Below, piece by piece: positions 5,318 through 14,536 of a DNA stretch of 14,536 nucleotides. Location: NCBI GenBank assembly GCA_022600695.1, contig JAHZJY010000287.1, positions 1 to 14,536 of the forward strand, read 5' to 3'. A program made the translations under genes and the position numbers. Every line of letters starts with the position of its first letter. The stretch's first letter is position 1. The DNA is from Actinomycetes bacterium (GTDB taxonomy: Bacteria; Actinomycetota; Actinomycetes; Mycobacteriales; Mycobacteriaceae). The notes beneath the pieces are model-generated. The model did no database searches. It was not told where the DNA came from and saw nothing but the letters and a program-made list of their open reading frames with translations.

Positions 5318-8300
5318 GTGACGATCCACGAGCACGACCACATGCCGTCGGGGGACAACGCGGACCGGCCTGCGCGACACGGCGCGGACCGGGTAGCTGC
5401 TCCGGCGCTCGTGGACCGGCTCAACGCCGGGGAGCCGTACGCCGTGGTCTTCGGCGGGCAGGGTCACAGTTCGTGGCTGGCCAGCTTGGAGGAGCTCGTC
5501 ACCACCGCCGGAATCGAATCGGAGTTGGCCCGGATCGCCGCCGAGGCGGATCTCCTGCTGGAACCGGTCGCCGATGAGATCATCGTCGTGCGCCCGATCG
5601 GATTCGAACCACTGCGGTGGGTCCGGGAGCTGGCAGCCGGGGAGCAGGTACCGGCCACCCCGCTGCTGACCTCGGCGGCGGTGTCCTTGCCCGGTGTGCT
5701 GCTGACCCAGATTGCGGCCATCCGGGCACTGAGCCGGCAGGGACTGGATTTCGCGGATGCCCCGCCGGTCGCCGCGGCCGGCCACTCCCAGGGTGTGCTG
5801 GCGGTCGAGTCACTGCGGGCCGCCGGGGCCCGGGATGTGCAGCTGCTGGCCCTGGCTCAACTCATCGGTGCCGCCGGGACGCTGGTGGCGCGCCGCCGTG
5901 GCATCGTCGCCCTCGGCGACCGCTCGCCGATGGTCTCGGTGGCCAACGCCGATCCGGAGCGCATCGCCGCGCTACTCGAGGATTTCGCCCGGGACGTCCG
6001 CACGGTGAAACCGCCGGTGCTGTCCATCCGCAACGGCCGCCGCGCGGTGGTCATCACCGGCACCCCCGAGCAGCTGTCCCGGTTCGAGCTGTACTGCCGG
6101 CAGATCGCCGATACCGAGGCCCTCGAGCGGAAGAAGAAGCTGCGCGGTGGAGCGGTGTTCGCGCCGGTCTTCGATCCGGTCGATGTCGAGGTGGGTTTCC
6201 ACACGCCGCGACTGGCCGACGGTGTGGAGATCGTCACGCGCTGGGCCGGGGCGGTGGGCCTCGACACCGGCCTGGCCCGCCAGATGGCCGAGGACCTTCT
6301 GGTTCGCCAGGTCGACTGGGTTGACGCCGTCGGAGAGCTTGAGGAGGCCGGCGCCCGATGGATCCTCGATCTCGGTCCCGGTGACATCCTGACCCGGCTG
6401 ACCGCGCCGGTCATCCGTGGACTCGGCGTGGGCATCGTGCCGGCCGCCACCCGCGGCGGACAGCGCAATCTCTTCACCGTCGGGGCGGCGCCGGAGGTCG
6501 GCAAGCCGTGGTCGGACTACGCGCCCGCAGCGATCACCCTGCCCGACGGCTCGGTGAAGCTGTCGACTAAGTTCACTCGTCTCACCGGCCGCTCGCCGAT
6601 TCTGTTGGCGGGGATGACTCCGACCACGGTCGATGCGCGCATCGTCGCGGCCGCGACCAATGCCGGGCACTGGGCCGAGCTGGCCGGTGGCGGTCAGGTC
6701 ACCGAGGAGATCTTCACCCGGCGGGTGGCCGAGCTCGGCGCGCTGCTCGAGCCCGGTCGGGCCTTCCAGTTCAATGCATTGTTCCTGGACCCCTATCTGT
6801 GGAAACTGCAGGTCGGCGGCAGACGGCTGGTCCAGAAGGCCCGGGCGTCGGGCGCCCCGATCGACGGACTGGTGATCAGCGCCGGCCTGCCCGACCTTGA
6901 GGATGCCGTCGAACTGATCGACGAACTCACCAGCGCCGGTATCGCTCACATCTGCTTCAAACCCGGCACCGTGGAGCAGATCCGGTCGGTCATCCGGATC
7001 GCGGCCGAGGTACCCACCCGCAACGTCATCGCTCATATCGAGGGCGGTCGGGCCGGCGGCCACCACTCCTGGGAAGACCTCGACGATCTGCTGCTGACCA
7101 CATATTCCGAACTGCGCTCGCAGCCCAACATCACCGTCTGCGTGGGCGGTGGTATCGGCACACCCGAACAGGCCGCCGAGTACCTCACCGGCCGCTGGTC
7201 GCTGGCCTACGGGTACCCGCGAATGCCGGTGGACGGCATCCTGGTCGGCACCGCGTCGATGGCGTGTCTGGAAGCCACCACCTCGCCGTCGGTCAAGCAG
7301 TTACTGGTCGAGACCGCGGGCACCGACAGATGGGTGGGTGCCGGCAAAGCCAGCGGCGGAATGGCTTCCGGGCGCAGCCAACTCGGTGCCGATATCCACG
7401 AGATCGACAACTCGGCCTCCCGCTGCGGTCGGCTGCTCGACGAGGTCGCCGGTGACGCGGAGGCGGTCGCCGCGCGTCGCGACGAGATCATGGCGGCCAT
7501 GGCGGCCACCGCCAAGCCGTACTTCGGCGACCTCGCGGAGATGACCTACCTGCAATGGCTGCGGCGGTATGTCGAATTGGCCGTCGGCGATGAGGCGGGC
7601 GGCTCGGACTCGCCGTGGCTGGATGTCACCTGGCGGGACCGATTCGCCGCTATGCTGCAGCGCTCCGAGGCGCGTCTGGATGTCCGCGACAGCGGGGTGA
7701 TCGAGACGTCGTTCAGCGGCGGCGGTGCGGCACTGCTGGACGATCCCGACCGGGCGATCGCGGTCCTGTTGGAACGCTACCCGGACGCCGAGAGGGTCCT
7801 GCTGCATCCCGCCGACGCACCGTTCTTCGTCGAACTGTGCAAGACGCTGGGCAAGCCGGTGAACTTCGTGCCGGTGATCGACAAGGATGTGCGCCGCTGG
7901 TGGCGCAGCGACTCGCTGTGGCAGGCTCACGACCCCCGCTACTCCGCCGATCAGGTGTGCATCATCCCCGGCACCGCGGCCGTCGCCGGTATCACCCGGA
8001 TCGACGAGCCGGTCGGGGAGTTGCTGGACCGGTTCGAGAAGGCCGCCGTCGACGAGGTCCTGGCCGGCGGACTCGCCCCGGCGCCGGCCGTGTCGCGGCT
8101 GCAGGTGCGCCGCGACATCACCGGACCGCTGAGCGTCGTACTGGACTCCCCGGATGTGCTCTGGGCCGGCCGGTCCGCGACCAACCCCGTGCACCGGCTG
8201 GCCCCGCCATCGGACTGGCAGGTTCATGATTCCGGTTCTGCTACCAGCAGTTCCACCGGCGCTCGATTGGAGGTCATCGGATCGGACCGGGTGGTGCTGC

Positions 8301-11300
8301 GGGTTCCGCTGTCGGGTAACTGGATCGACATCACCTTCACCCTGCCGCCCACCGTGGTGGACGGCGGCGCGCCGGTGGTGATCACCGCCGACGCCGCCGC
8401 GGCAATGCGTGCCGTACTGGCCGTCGCCGCCGGCGTCGACGGCCCCGACGCGCTGCCCGCACCACTCGGCGGGGCGACCACGGTCACGGTCGACTGGGAT
8501 CCCGAACGGGTGGCCGATCACACCGGTGTCACCGCCACCTTCGGAGCCCCGCTGGCACCCACCCTGACGACGGTGCCCGATGCGCTGGTCGGGCGGTGCT
8601 GGCCCGCGGTGTTCGCCGCGATCGGATCGGCGGTCACCGACACCGGATTCCCGGTCATCGAGGGCCTGCTGTCCCTGGTCCACCTCGACCACGCCGCCCG
8701 ACTGCTCAAGCCACTGCCGGCGCAGGCGACCCGATTGGTGGTCACCGCAACATCGTCGGTCGCCGTCGACACCGAGGTCGGGCGCGTCGTTCCGATCACC
8801 GTCAATGTCAGCGATGCCGGCGGCACCGTGCTCGCGGTGCTGGAGGAACGGTTCGCGATCCGCGGCCGAACCGGGCCGGCCGAACTCAGCGATCCGGTTC
8901 GCGCCGGGGGAGCGGTCTCGCGCAACGCCACCGACACCCCGCGCCGCCGGCGCCGCGACGTGACCGTCGCCGCGCCGGTCGATATGCGGCCCTTCGCCCA
9001 GGTTTCCGGCGATCACAACCCGATCCACACCGACCGCGCCGCCGCGCTGCTGGCCGGGCTCCCTTCGCCGATCGTGCACGGGATGTGGCTGTCCGCGGCA
9101 GCCCAGCACGTGGTGACGGCCACCGACGGCAAGGCGGTGCCGCCGGCCAGGCTGGTCGGCTGGACGGCCCGCTTCCTGGGCATGGTGCTGCCCGGCGACG
9201 ACGTGGACTTCCGGGTCGACCGGGTCGGAATCGACTTGGGCGCGGAGGTTCTGGAGGTCTCGGCGAGGGTCCGGCGGGGCGGGAGCGAGGCGACTGGGGG
9301 GACTGGCACGGGCGGCGAGTTGGTGATGTCGGCGACCGCCCGGCTGGCCGCGCCGAAGACGGCGTATGCGTTTCCCGGGCAGGGTATCCAGCATGAGGGC
9401 ATGGGGATGGAAGTGCGGTCCCGCTCCAAGGCCGCCCGCACGGTGTGGGACCGCGCCGATGCGTTCACCCGCGATGCGCTCGGCTTCTCGGTGTTGCACG
9501 TGGTCCGCGACAACCCCACGAGCCTGGTCGCCCGCGGGGTGCACTACCAGCACCCCGACGGTGTGCTGTACCTGACGCAGTTCACCCAGGTCGCCATGGC
9601 GACGGTGGCGGCCGCTCAGGTCGCCGAGATGCGAGAGCAGGGAGCGTTCGTCGAGGGGGCCATCGCCTGCGGCCACTCGGTGGGGGAGTACACCGCGCTG
9701 GCCTGCGTGACAGGCGTTTTCGAGCTCGAGGCACTCTTGGAGGTGGTGTTTCACCGCGGCAGCAAGATGCATGAGCTGGTGCCGCGCGACGAGCTCGGTA
9801 GATCCGATTACCGGCTGGCCGCCATCCGCCCGACCCAGATCGACCTCGAGCACGATGACGTCACCGGCTTCGTCGCCGAGATCGCTTCCCGCAGCGGGGA
9901 GTTTCTGCAGATCGTGAACTACAACCTGCGCGGCTCGCAGTACGCCATCGCCGGTACGGTGCGCGGTCTGGAGGCGTTGCAGGCCGAGGTGGAGCGCCGG
10001 TTGGAGATCACCGGCGGCAAACGGGCTTATATTCAGGTGCCCGGAATCGATGTGCCGTTCCACTCCGAGGTGCTGCGCAACGGGGTCGCGGAGTTCCGTC
10101 GGTCGCTGGAACGGATCATGCCCGCCGACGCGGACGCCAGTGTGCTGATCGGGCGCTACGTCCCCAATCTGGTGCCGCGGGTGTTCACCTTGGACCGCGA
10201 TTTCATCGCCGAGATCCGCGACCTGGTACCGGCTGAGCCGCTGGATGAGATCCTGGCCGACTACGACACCTGGATGGCGCAGCGGCCCGGGGAAGTCGGT
10301 CGCCGCGTGGTCATCGAACTGCTGGCCTGGCAGTTCGCCAGTCCGGTGCGCTGGATCGAAACCCAGGACCTGCTGTTCACCGAGCAGGCCGAGGGCGGCC
10401 TGGGCGTGGAGCGCTTCGTCGAGATCGGGGTGAAGTCCGCACCCACCGTCGCGGGCCTGGCCCGTAACACCCTGAAACTGCCGGATTACGCGTACAGCAC
10501 CGTCCAGGTGCTCAACGTCGAGCGTGACGCGGCGGTGTTGTTCGCCAATGATGAGGATCCGCCCGAGCAATTCGAGCCGGAGACGGCTCCGGTCGACGCC
10601 GTGGCGGTCCCGGAGGCGGCCGTACCCGCTGCGCCCGCCGCACCGGCCGCACCCGTGGCGACATCGGCCGGCCCGCGCCCCGACGACATCGGATTCGATG
10701 CCTCCGACGCCACGGTGGCGTTGATCGCGTTGTCGGCCAAGATGCGCATCGATCAGATCGAACCGCTGGACTCGATCGAGTCCATCACCGACGGGGCGTC
10801 CTCCCGGCGCAACCAACTACTGGTCGACCTCGGCTCGGAGCTGAATCTGGGGGCCATCGACGGCGCCGCCGAGGCCGACCTGGCCGGGCTGCGCGGGCAG
10901 GTCGTCAAGCTGGCCCGCACCTACAAGCCGTTCGGCCCGGTCCTCGCCGACGCCGTCAACGACCAACTGCGGACCGTGCTGGGCCCGTCCGGAAAGCGCC
11001 CGGCCGCTGTCGCCGAACGCCTCGCCAAGACCTGGGAACTCGGCGAGGGCTGGGTCAAACACGTCAGCGTGGAACTGGCACTGGGTACCCGGGAGGGCAG
11101 CAGCGTGCGGGGCGGGCCGCTGGGCGGCCTTCACGAGGGCGCCCTGCCCGATGCGGCCGCGGTGGATAAGGCAGTGGACAGCGCGGTAGCGGCAGTAGCT
11201 GCGCGGCATGGGATTTCGGTGGCGCTGCCGTCGGCTGGTCCCGCCGGGGGTGGCGCGGCGGTCGACTCGGCCGCGCTCGACGAGTTTGCGCAGACCCTCA

Positions 11301-14300
11301 CCGGACGCGACGGCGTGCTGGCCTCGGCGGCCCGGATGGTGCTGAACCAGCTCGGCCTGGACACCCCGGTAAGTGCCGCCCCGGCGGTGACCGACGCCGA
11401 GCTGATCGACCTGGTCACCGCCGAACTCGGGTCGGACTGGCCGCGCCTGGTGGCGCCCGCGTTCGACGCCCGCAAGGCGGTGCTACTGGACGATCGGTGG
11501 GCCAGCGCCCGGGAAGACCTCGTCACGCTCTGGCTGGCCGAGGAGGACGATATCGAGGCGGACTGGCCGCGGCTCTCCGAGCGGTTCGAGGGCGCCGGTC
11601 ACCCGGTGGCGACCCAGGCTGACTGGTGGCGAGCCCGTGCGCTGGCCGAGGGGCGGCTGGTGCACGCCTCGCTGTACGCCCGGATCGCGGCCGGTGCGGA
11701 GACGCCGGCCACCGGCCGCTACGACGGTGAAGTCGCCGTGGTGACCGGCGCCTCCAAGGGATCCATCGCAGCCTCGGTGGTGGCCGGCCTGTTGGACGGC
11801 GGCGCGACCGTCATCGTCAGCACGTCGGCGCTGGACGACGAGCGGCTGGAGTTCTACAAGTCGTTGTACCGCAACCACGCCCGGTTCGGCGCCGCGCTGT
11901 GGGTGGTTCCGGCGAATATGGCGTCCTATACCGATATCGACGCGCTGGTGTCCTGGGTCGGTAACGACCAGACCGAGAACCTCGGACCGATGGCGATCCA
12001 CGTCAAGGACGCCCAGACCCCGACGCTGCTGTTCCCCTTCGCGGCGCCGCGGGTCGCCGGGGATCTCGCCGAGGCCGGTTCGCGCTCGGAGATGGAAATG
12101 AAGGTGCTGCTGTGGGCCGTCGAACGGCTCATCGGTGGGTGCGCGGCCATCGGAGCCGATCGCGATATCGACTCCCGGCTGCACGTGGTGCTGCCGGGCT
12201 CGCCCAATCGCGGGATGTTCGGCGGGGACGGCGCCTACGGCGAGGCCAAGTCAGCGCTGGACGCGGTGGTGAGCCGCTGGGGCGCGGAATCGTCATGGGC
12301 GCAGCGGGTCACCATTGCGCACGCGCTGATCGGTTGGACCAAGGGCACCGGGCTGATGGGTCACAACGACGCGATCGTCGACGCCGTCGAGGCCGCCGGG
12401 GTGCGGACCTACAGCACCGCTGAGATGGCGGCCATGCTGCTCGACCTGTGCTCGGCGCGGGCCAGGGCCGCGGCCGCAACGACCCCGCTGAAGGTCGACC
12501 TCACCGGCGGTCTGGGCGATATCGAACTGGACATGGCGGACCTTGCTGCCACCGCACGGGAGGGGATGTCCTCGCGGGCAGCGTCTTCCGATGATGATCA
12601 CCCGGCGGAGGGCGCCATCGCCGCGCTACCGTCCCCGCCGCGCGGGCATCGGGCGGCTCCGCCGCCGGCCTGGGACGACCTCGACGTCGACCCGGCCGAT
12701 CTGGTGGTCATCGTCGGAGGTGCGGAGCTGGGGCCGTACGGGTCCTCCCGGACGCGCTTCGAGATGGAGGTTTCCGGCGAGCTTTCGGCGGCCGGGGTAC
12801 TCGAGTTGGCCTGGACCACCGGACTTCTCAGCTGGGAGAACGATCCCAAGCCGGGCTGGTACGACACCGCCGCCGGCGATCTGGTGCCCGAGGAGCAGAT
12901 CGTCGAGCGGTACCACGATGCCGTCGTGCAGCGCTGCGGTATCCGCGAGTTCGTCGGCGACGGCGCCCTGCGCGGCGATCACTCGGAGGACCTGCTGGTC
13001 AGCGTCTTCCTCGATCGTGACTTCAGCTTCGTGGTGTCTTCTGAGGCCGAAGCCCGCGCCTTCGAAGATGCCGATCCGGACCGCACCGTGGTGCGCCCGT
13101 CCGGTGACGGCGGCGACTGGGAGGTCATCCGCAAGGCGGGCACCGAGATCCGGGTGCCGCGCAAGGTGAAGTTGTCCCGCACCGTGGGCGGGCAGATCCC
13201 CACCGGCTTCGATCCGAAGGTGTGGGGTATCAGCGCCGAAGTGGCCGGCTCCGTTGACCGGGTGGCGTTGTGGAACATGGTCGCCACCGTCGACGCCTTC
13301 CTGTCCTCTGGGTTCACCCCGGACGAACTCATGCGCTGGGTGCACCCCAGCCTGGTGGCCAACACCCAGGGCACCGGTATCGGTGGTCTGACCAGCATGC
13401 AGACGATGTTCCACGGCAACCTTCTGGGTACCCCGAAGCCCAATGACATCCTGCAGGAGGTACTGCCGAATGTCGTTGCCGCCCACGTGATGCAGTCCTA
13501 TGTCGGTGGGTACGGCGCGATGGTTCACCCGGTCGGCGCCTGTGCCACCGCCGCGGTCTCGGTCGAGGAGGGTGTCGACAAGATCCGGCTCGGTAAGGCC
13601 GAACTGGTGGTTGCCGGCGGATTCGACGACATGACCTCCGACGCGGTGACCGGTTTCGGTGATATGGCGGCCACCGCCGATACCGAGATGATGCGCGCCC
13701 GGGGAATCAGCGACGCGAGGATCTCCCGCGCCAACGACCGGCGCCGGCTGGGATTCCTGGAGGCCGAGGGCGGCGGGACCATCCTGTTGGCCCGCGGCGA
13801 TCTGGCACTGCGGATGGGTCTGCCGGTGCTGGCCGTAGTGGGCTACGCGCAGAGTTTCGCCGACGGTGTGCACACCTCGATCCCGGCGCCCGGCCTCGGC
13901 GCGTTGGGTGCCGGCCGCGGCGGTCGGGATTCGGTGCTGGCCCGATCGCTGAGCCGACTCGGCGTCGGTGCGGACGACATCGCCGTGATCTCCAAACACG
14001 ACACCTCCACGCTGGCAAATGATCCCAACGAGACCGAACTGCACGAGCGACTGGCTGGTGCGCTGGGTCGGGCACCCGGCGCGCCGCTGTTCGTGGTGTC
14101 CCAGAAGAGCCTGACGGGCCACGCCAAGGGCGGTGCGGCGGCGTTTCAGATGATGGGGTTGTGTCAGATCCTGCGGGACGGCGTGATCCCGCCCAACCGC
14201 AGCCTGGACTGCCTCGACGACGAGATGGCCGACGCCGCCCACTTCGTCTGGCCGCGGCAGACGTTGCGGCTGGGGGGACGGTTCGCGCTGAAGGCGGGTC

Positions 14301-14536
14301 TGATGACCAGCCTCGGCTTCGGGCACGTGTCGGGTCTTGTCGCCCTCGTGCACCCGCAGGCCTTCCTTGCGGCAGTGCCGGCCGGGGAGCGCGATGGTTA
14401 CCTGCGGAGGGCCGCCGAACGGGTGCTGATCGGCCAGCGACGGCTCGCCTCGGCCATCGCCGGTGGCCGGCCGATGTATGAGCGGCCCGCCGACCGTCGG
14501 TTCGCCCACGATTCCCCGGGGCAGGCTCTGGAGAAG
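5318..14536 (+). CDS. fas: Type I fatty acid synthase, multifunctional (3' end outside window)
   Basis: An open frame of 3073 codons runs off the window; M. tuberculosis Fas has about 3069 residues, so perhaps 15-20 residues are missing. This cytosolic enzyme makes C16-C26 acyl-CoAs from acetyl- and malonyl-CoA for phospholipids and mycolic acids. Approximate order: acetyltransferase 1-395 (GHSQG, Ser157); FMN enoyl reductase 415-860 (EGGRAGGHHSWED from 575, VGGGIG from 609); hot-dog dehydratase to about 1340 (DHNPIH from Asp1232, IVHGMW); malonyl/palmitoyl transferase from 1349 (FPGQG; CGHSVGE, Ser1454); a Pro/Ala linker (about 1747-1790); ACP with candidate phosphopantetheine Ser1828 (DGASSRR); ketoreductase (TGASKGS from 2143; Tyr2307, Lys2311); ketosynthase (GACATAA Cys2742; His2894, Lys2930, His2935). 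No catalytic residue looks lost. The GTG start has AGGGAG 5 nt upstream and gives the conserved MTIHEHD terminus. No phosphopantetheine transferase domain is seen; a separate AcpS, usually encoded next, would be needed. Confidence 0.97.
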   Translation, partial: MTIHEHDHMPSGDNADRPARHGADRVAAPALVDRLNAGEPYAVVFGGQGHSSWLASLEELVTTAGIESELARIAAEADLLLEPVADEIIVVRPIGFEPLRWVRELAAGEQVPATPLLTSAAVSLPGVLLTQIAAIRALSRQGLDFADAPPVAAAGHSQGVLAVESLRAAGARDVQLLALAQLIGAAGTLVARRRGIVALGDRSPMVSVANADPERIAALLEDFARDVRTVKPPVLSIRNGRRAVVITGTPEQLSRFELYCRQIADTEALERKKKLRGGAVFAPVFDPVDVEVGFHTPRLADGVEIVTRWAGAVGLDTGLARQMAEDLLVRQVDWVDAVGELEEAGARWILDLGPGDILTRLTAPVIRGLGVGIVPAATRGGQRNLFTVGAAPEVGKPWSDYAPAAITLPDGSVKLSTKFTRLTGRSPILLAGMTPTTVDARIVAAATNAGHWAELAGGGQVTEEIFTRRVAELGALLEPGRAFQFNALFLDPYLWKLQVGGRRLVQKARASGAPIDGLVISAGLPDLEDAVELIDELTSAGIAHICFKPGTVEQIRSVIRIAAEVPTRNVIAHIEGGRAGGHHSWEDLDDLLLTTYSELRSQPNITVCVGGGIGTPEQAAEYLTGRWSLAYGYPRMPVDGILVGTASMACLEATTSPSVKQLLVETAGTDRWVGAGKASGGMASGRSQLGADIHEIDNSASRCGRLLDEVAGDAEAVAARRDEIMAAMAATAKPYFGDLAEMTYLQWLRRYVELAVGDEAGGSDSPWLDVTWRDRFAAMLQRSEARLDVRDSGVIETSFSGGGAALLDDPDRAIAVLLERYPDAERVLLHPADAPFFVELCKTLGKPVNFVPVIDKDVRRWWRSDSLWQAHDPRYSADQVCIIPGTAAVAGITRIDEPVGELLDRFEKAAVDEVLAGGLAPAPAVSRLQVRRDITGPLSVVLDSPDVLWAGRSATNPVHRLAPPSDWQVHDSGSATSSSTGARLEVIGSDRVVLRVPLSGNWIDITFTLPPTVVDGGAPVVITADAAAAMRAVLAVAAGVDGPDALPAPLGGATTVTVDWDPERVADHTGVTATFGAPLAPTLTTVPDALVGRCWPAVFAAIGSAVTDTGFPVIEGLLSLVHLDHAARLLKPLPAQATRLVVTATSSVAVDTEVGRVVPITVNVSDAGGTVLAVLEERFAIRGRTGPAELSDPVRAGGAVSRNATDTPRRRRRDVTVAAPVDMRPFAQVSGDHNPIHTDRAAALLAGLPSPIVHGMWLSAAAQHVVTATDGKAVPPARLVGWTARFLGMVLPGDDVDFRVDRVGIDLGAEVLEVSARVRRGGSEATGGTGTGGELVMSATARLAAPKTAYAFPGQGIQHEGMGMEVRSRSKAARTVWDRADAFTRDALGFSVLHVVRDNPTSLVARGVHYQHPDGVLYLTQFTQVAMATVAAAQVAEMREQGAFVEGAIACGHSVGEYTALACVTGVFELEALLEVVFHRGSKMHELVPRDELGRSDYRLAAIRPTQIDLEHDDVTGFVAEIASRSGEFLQIVNYNLRGSQYAIAGTVRGLEALQAEVERRLEITGGKRAYIQVPGIDVPFHSEVLRNGVAEFRRSLERIMPADADASVLIGRYVPNLVPRVFTLDRDFIAEIRDLVPAEPLDEILADYDTWMAQRPGEVGRRVVIELLAWQFASPVRWIETQDLLFTEQAEGGLGVERFVEIGVKSAPTVAGLARNTLKLPDYAYSTVQVLNVERDAAVLFANDEDPPEQFEPETAPVDAVAVPEAAVPAAPAAPAAPVATSAGPRPDDIGFDASDATVALIALSAKMRIDQIEPLDSIESITDGASSRRNQLLVDLGSELNLGAIDGAAEADLAGLRGQVVKLARTYKPFGPVLADAVNDQLRTVLGPSGKRPAAVAERLAKTWELGEGWVKHVSVELALGTREGSSVRGGPLGGLHEGALPDAAAVDKAVDSAVAAVAARHGISVALPSAGPAGGGAAVDSAALDEFAQTLTGRDGVLASAARMVLNQLGLDTPVSAAPAVTDAELIDLVTAELGSDWPRLVAPAFDARKAVLLDDRWASAREDLVTLWLAEEDDIEADWPRLSERFEGAGHPVATQADWWRARALAEGRLVHASLYARIAAGAETPATGRYDGEVAVVTGASKGSIAASVVAGLLDGGATVIVSTSALDDERLEFYKSLYRNHARFGAALWVVPANMASYTDIDALVSWVGNDQTENLGPMAIHVKDAQTPTLLFPFAAPRVAGDLAEAGSRSEMEMKVLLWAVERLIGGCAAIGADRDIDSRLHVVLPGSPNRGMFGGDGAYGEAKSALDAVVSRWGAESSWAQRVTIAHALIGWTKGTGLMGHNDAIVDAVEAAGVRTYSTAEMAAMLLDLCSARARAAAATTPLKVDLTGGLGDIELDMADLAATAREGMSSRAASSDDDHPAEGAIAALPSPPRGHRAAPPPAWDDLDVDPADLVVIVGGAELGPYGSSRTRFEMEVSGELSAAGVLELAWTTGLLSWENDPKPGWYDTAAGDLVPEEQIVERYHDAVVQRCGIREFVGDGALRGDHSEDLLVSVFLDRDFSFVVSSEAEARAFEDADPDRTVVRPSGDGGDWEVIRKAGTEIRVPRKVKLSRTVGGQIPTGFDPKVWGISAEVAGSVDRVALWNMVATVDAFLSSGFTPDELMRWVHPSLVANTQGTGIGGLTSMQTMFHGNLLGTPKPNDILQEVLPNVVAAHVMQSYVGGYGAMVHPVGACATAAVSVEEGVDKIRLGKAELVVAGGFDDMTSDAVTGFGDMAATADTEMMRARGISDARISRANDRRRLGFLEAEGGGTILLARGDLALRMGLPVLAVVGYAQSFADGVHTSIPAPGLGALGAGRGGRDSVLARSLSRLGVGADDIAVISKHDTSTLANDPNETELHERLAGALGRAPGAPLFVVSQKSLTGHAKGGAAAFQMMGLCQILRDGVIPPNRSLDCLDDEMADAAHFVWPRQTLRLGGRFALKAGLMTSLGFGHVSGLVALVHPQAFLAAVPAGERDGYLRRAAERVLIGQRRLASAIAGGRPMYERPADRRFAHDSPGQALEK

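Noticed and set aside
5275..6324. Other-frame + strand open frames at the fas 5' end (5275-5577, 5617-6324)
   Set aside because: They overlap the fas frame, are extremely Arg/Gly/Pro-rich, and match no family; the fas frame here gives MTIHEHD and GHSQG.
7301..10816. 1171-residue open frame on the minus strand within fas
   Set aside because: The composition is typical of a codon-phase shadow of fas (Gly, Arg, His, Asp, Val, Gln rich), without motifs. The + strand carries conserved catalytic motifs throughout.
12626..14509. 627-residue open frame on the minus strand opposite the KR/KS part of fas
   Set aside because: Same shadow effect; the + strand here encodes the ketosynthase with Cys2742 and its histidines.

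Overview
The window is GC-rich actinobacterial DNA, and the two best-recognised genes point to a mycobacterium (Mycobacterium/Mycolicibacterium or a close mycolic-acid relative). About 63% of it is one open frame for the giant type I fatty acid synthase (fas). It begins with the MTIHEHD N-terminus that I recall from M. tuberculosis Fas. Directly upstream is a Tat-exported DUF1906 protein resembling Rv2525c, the neighbour of fas in M. tuberculosis. Family assignments rest on motif recognition and memory, not on a database search.

Layout, all genes on the + strand: (1) 1-141, the tail of an unidentified gene cut by the window edge. (2) 142-326, an intergenic gap with a 15-bp tandem repeat of almost five copies. 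(3) 327-1811, a two-domain protein (APH-like N-terminal half, P-loop kinase C-terminal half) of the Rv2004c type. (4) 1831-4116, phosphoenolpyruvate synthase, 19 bp downstream and probably in the same operon. The pair is closed by a perfect 14-bp hairpin at 4119-4156. (5) 4251-5006, the Rv2525c-like Tat protein, which may be translated from a leaderless mRNA. (6) 5007-5317, a 311-bp regulatory region with a small hairpin, several GTTACC/GGTAACC motifs that may be an operator, and weak promoter elements. (7) 5318-14536, fas, with domains AT-ER-DH-MPT-ACP-KR-KS. It runs off the right edge, probably 15-20 residues short of its stop. acpS would be expected next.

Functionally there are two units. 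The first joins a predicted kinase to PEP synthase, an entry point to gluconeogenesis. The second is the de novo fatty-acid synthase that supplies acyl-CoAs for phospholipids and mycolic acids, with a secreted envelope-associated neighbour. I see no tRNA, rRNA, CRISPR array, insertion sequence, prophage or toxin-antitoxin gene. Most of the window is core-genome material. The points most worth following up are the kinase/PEP synthase pairing, the tandem repeat, and the candidate fas operator.
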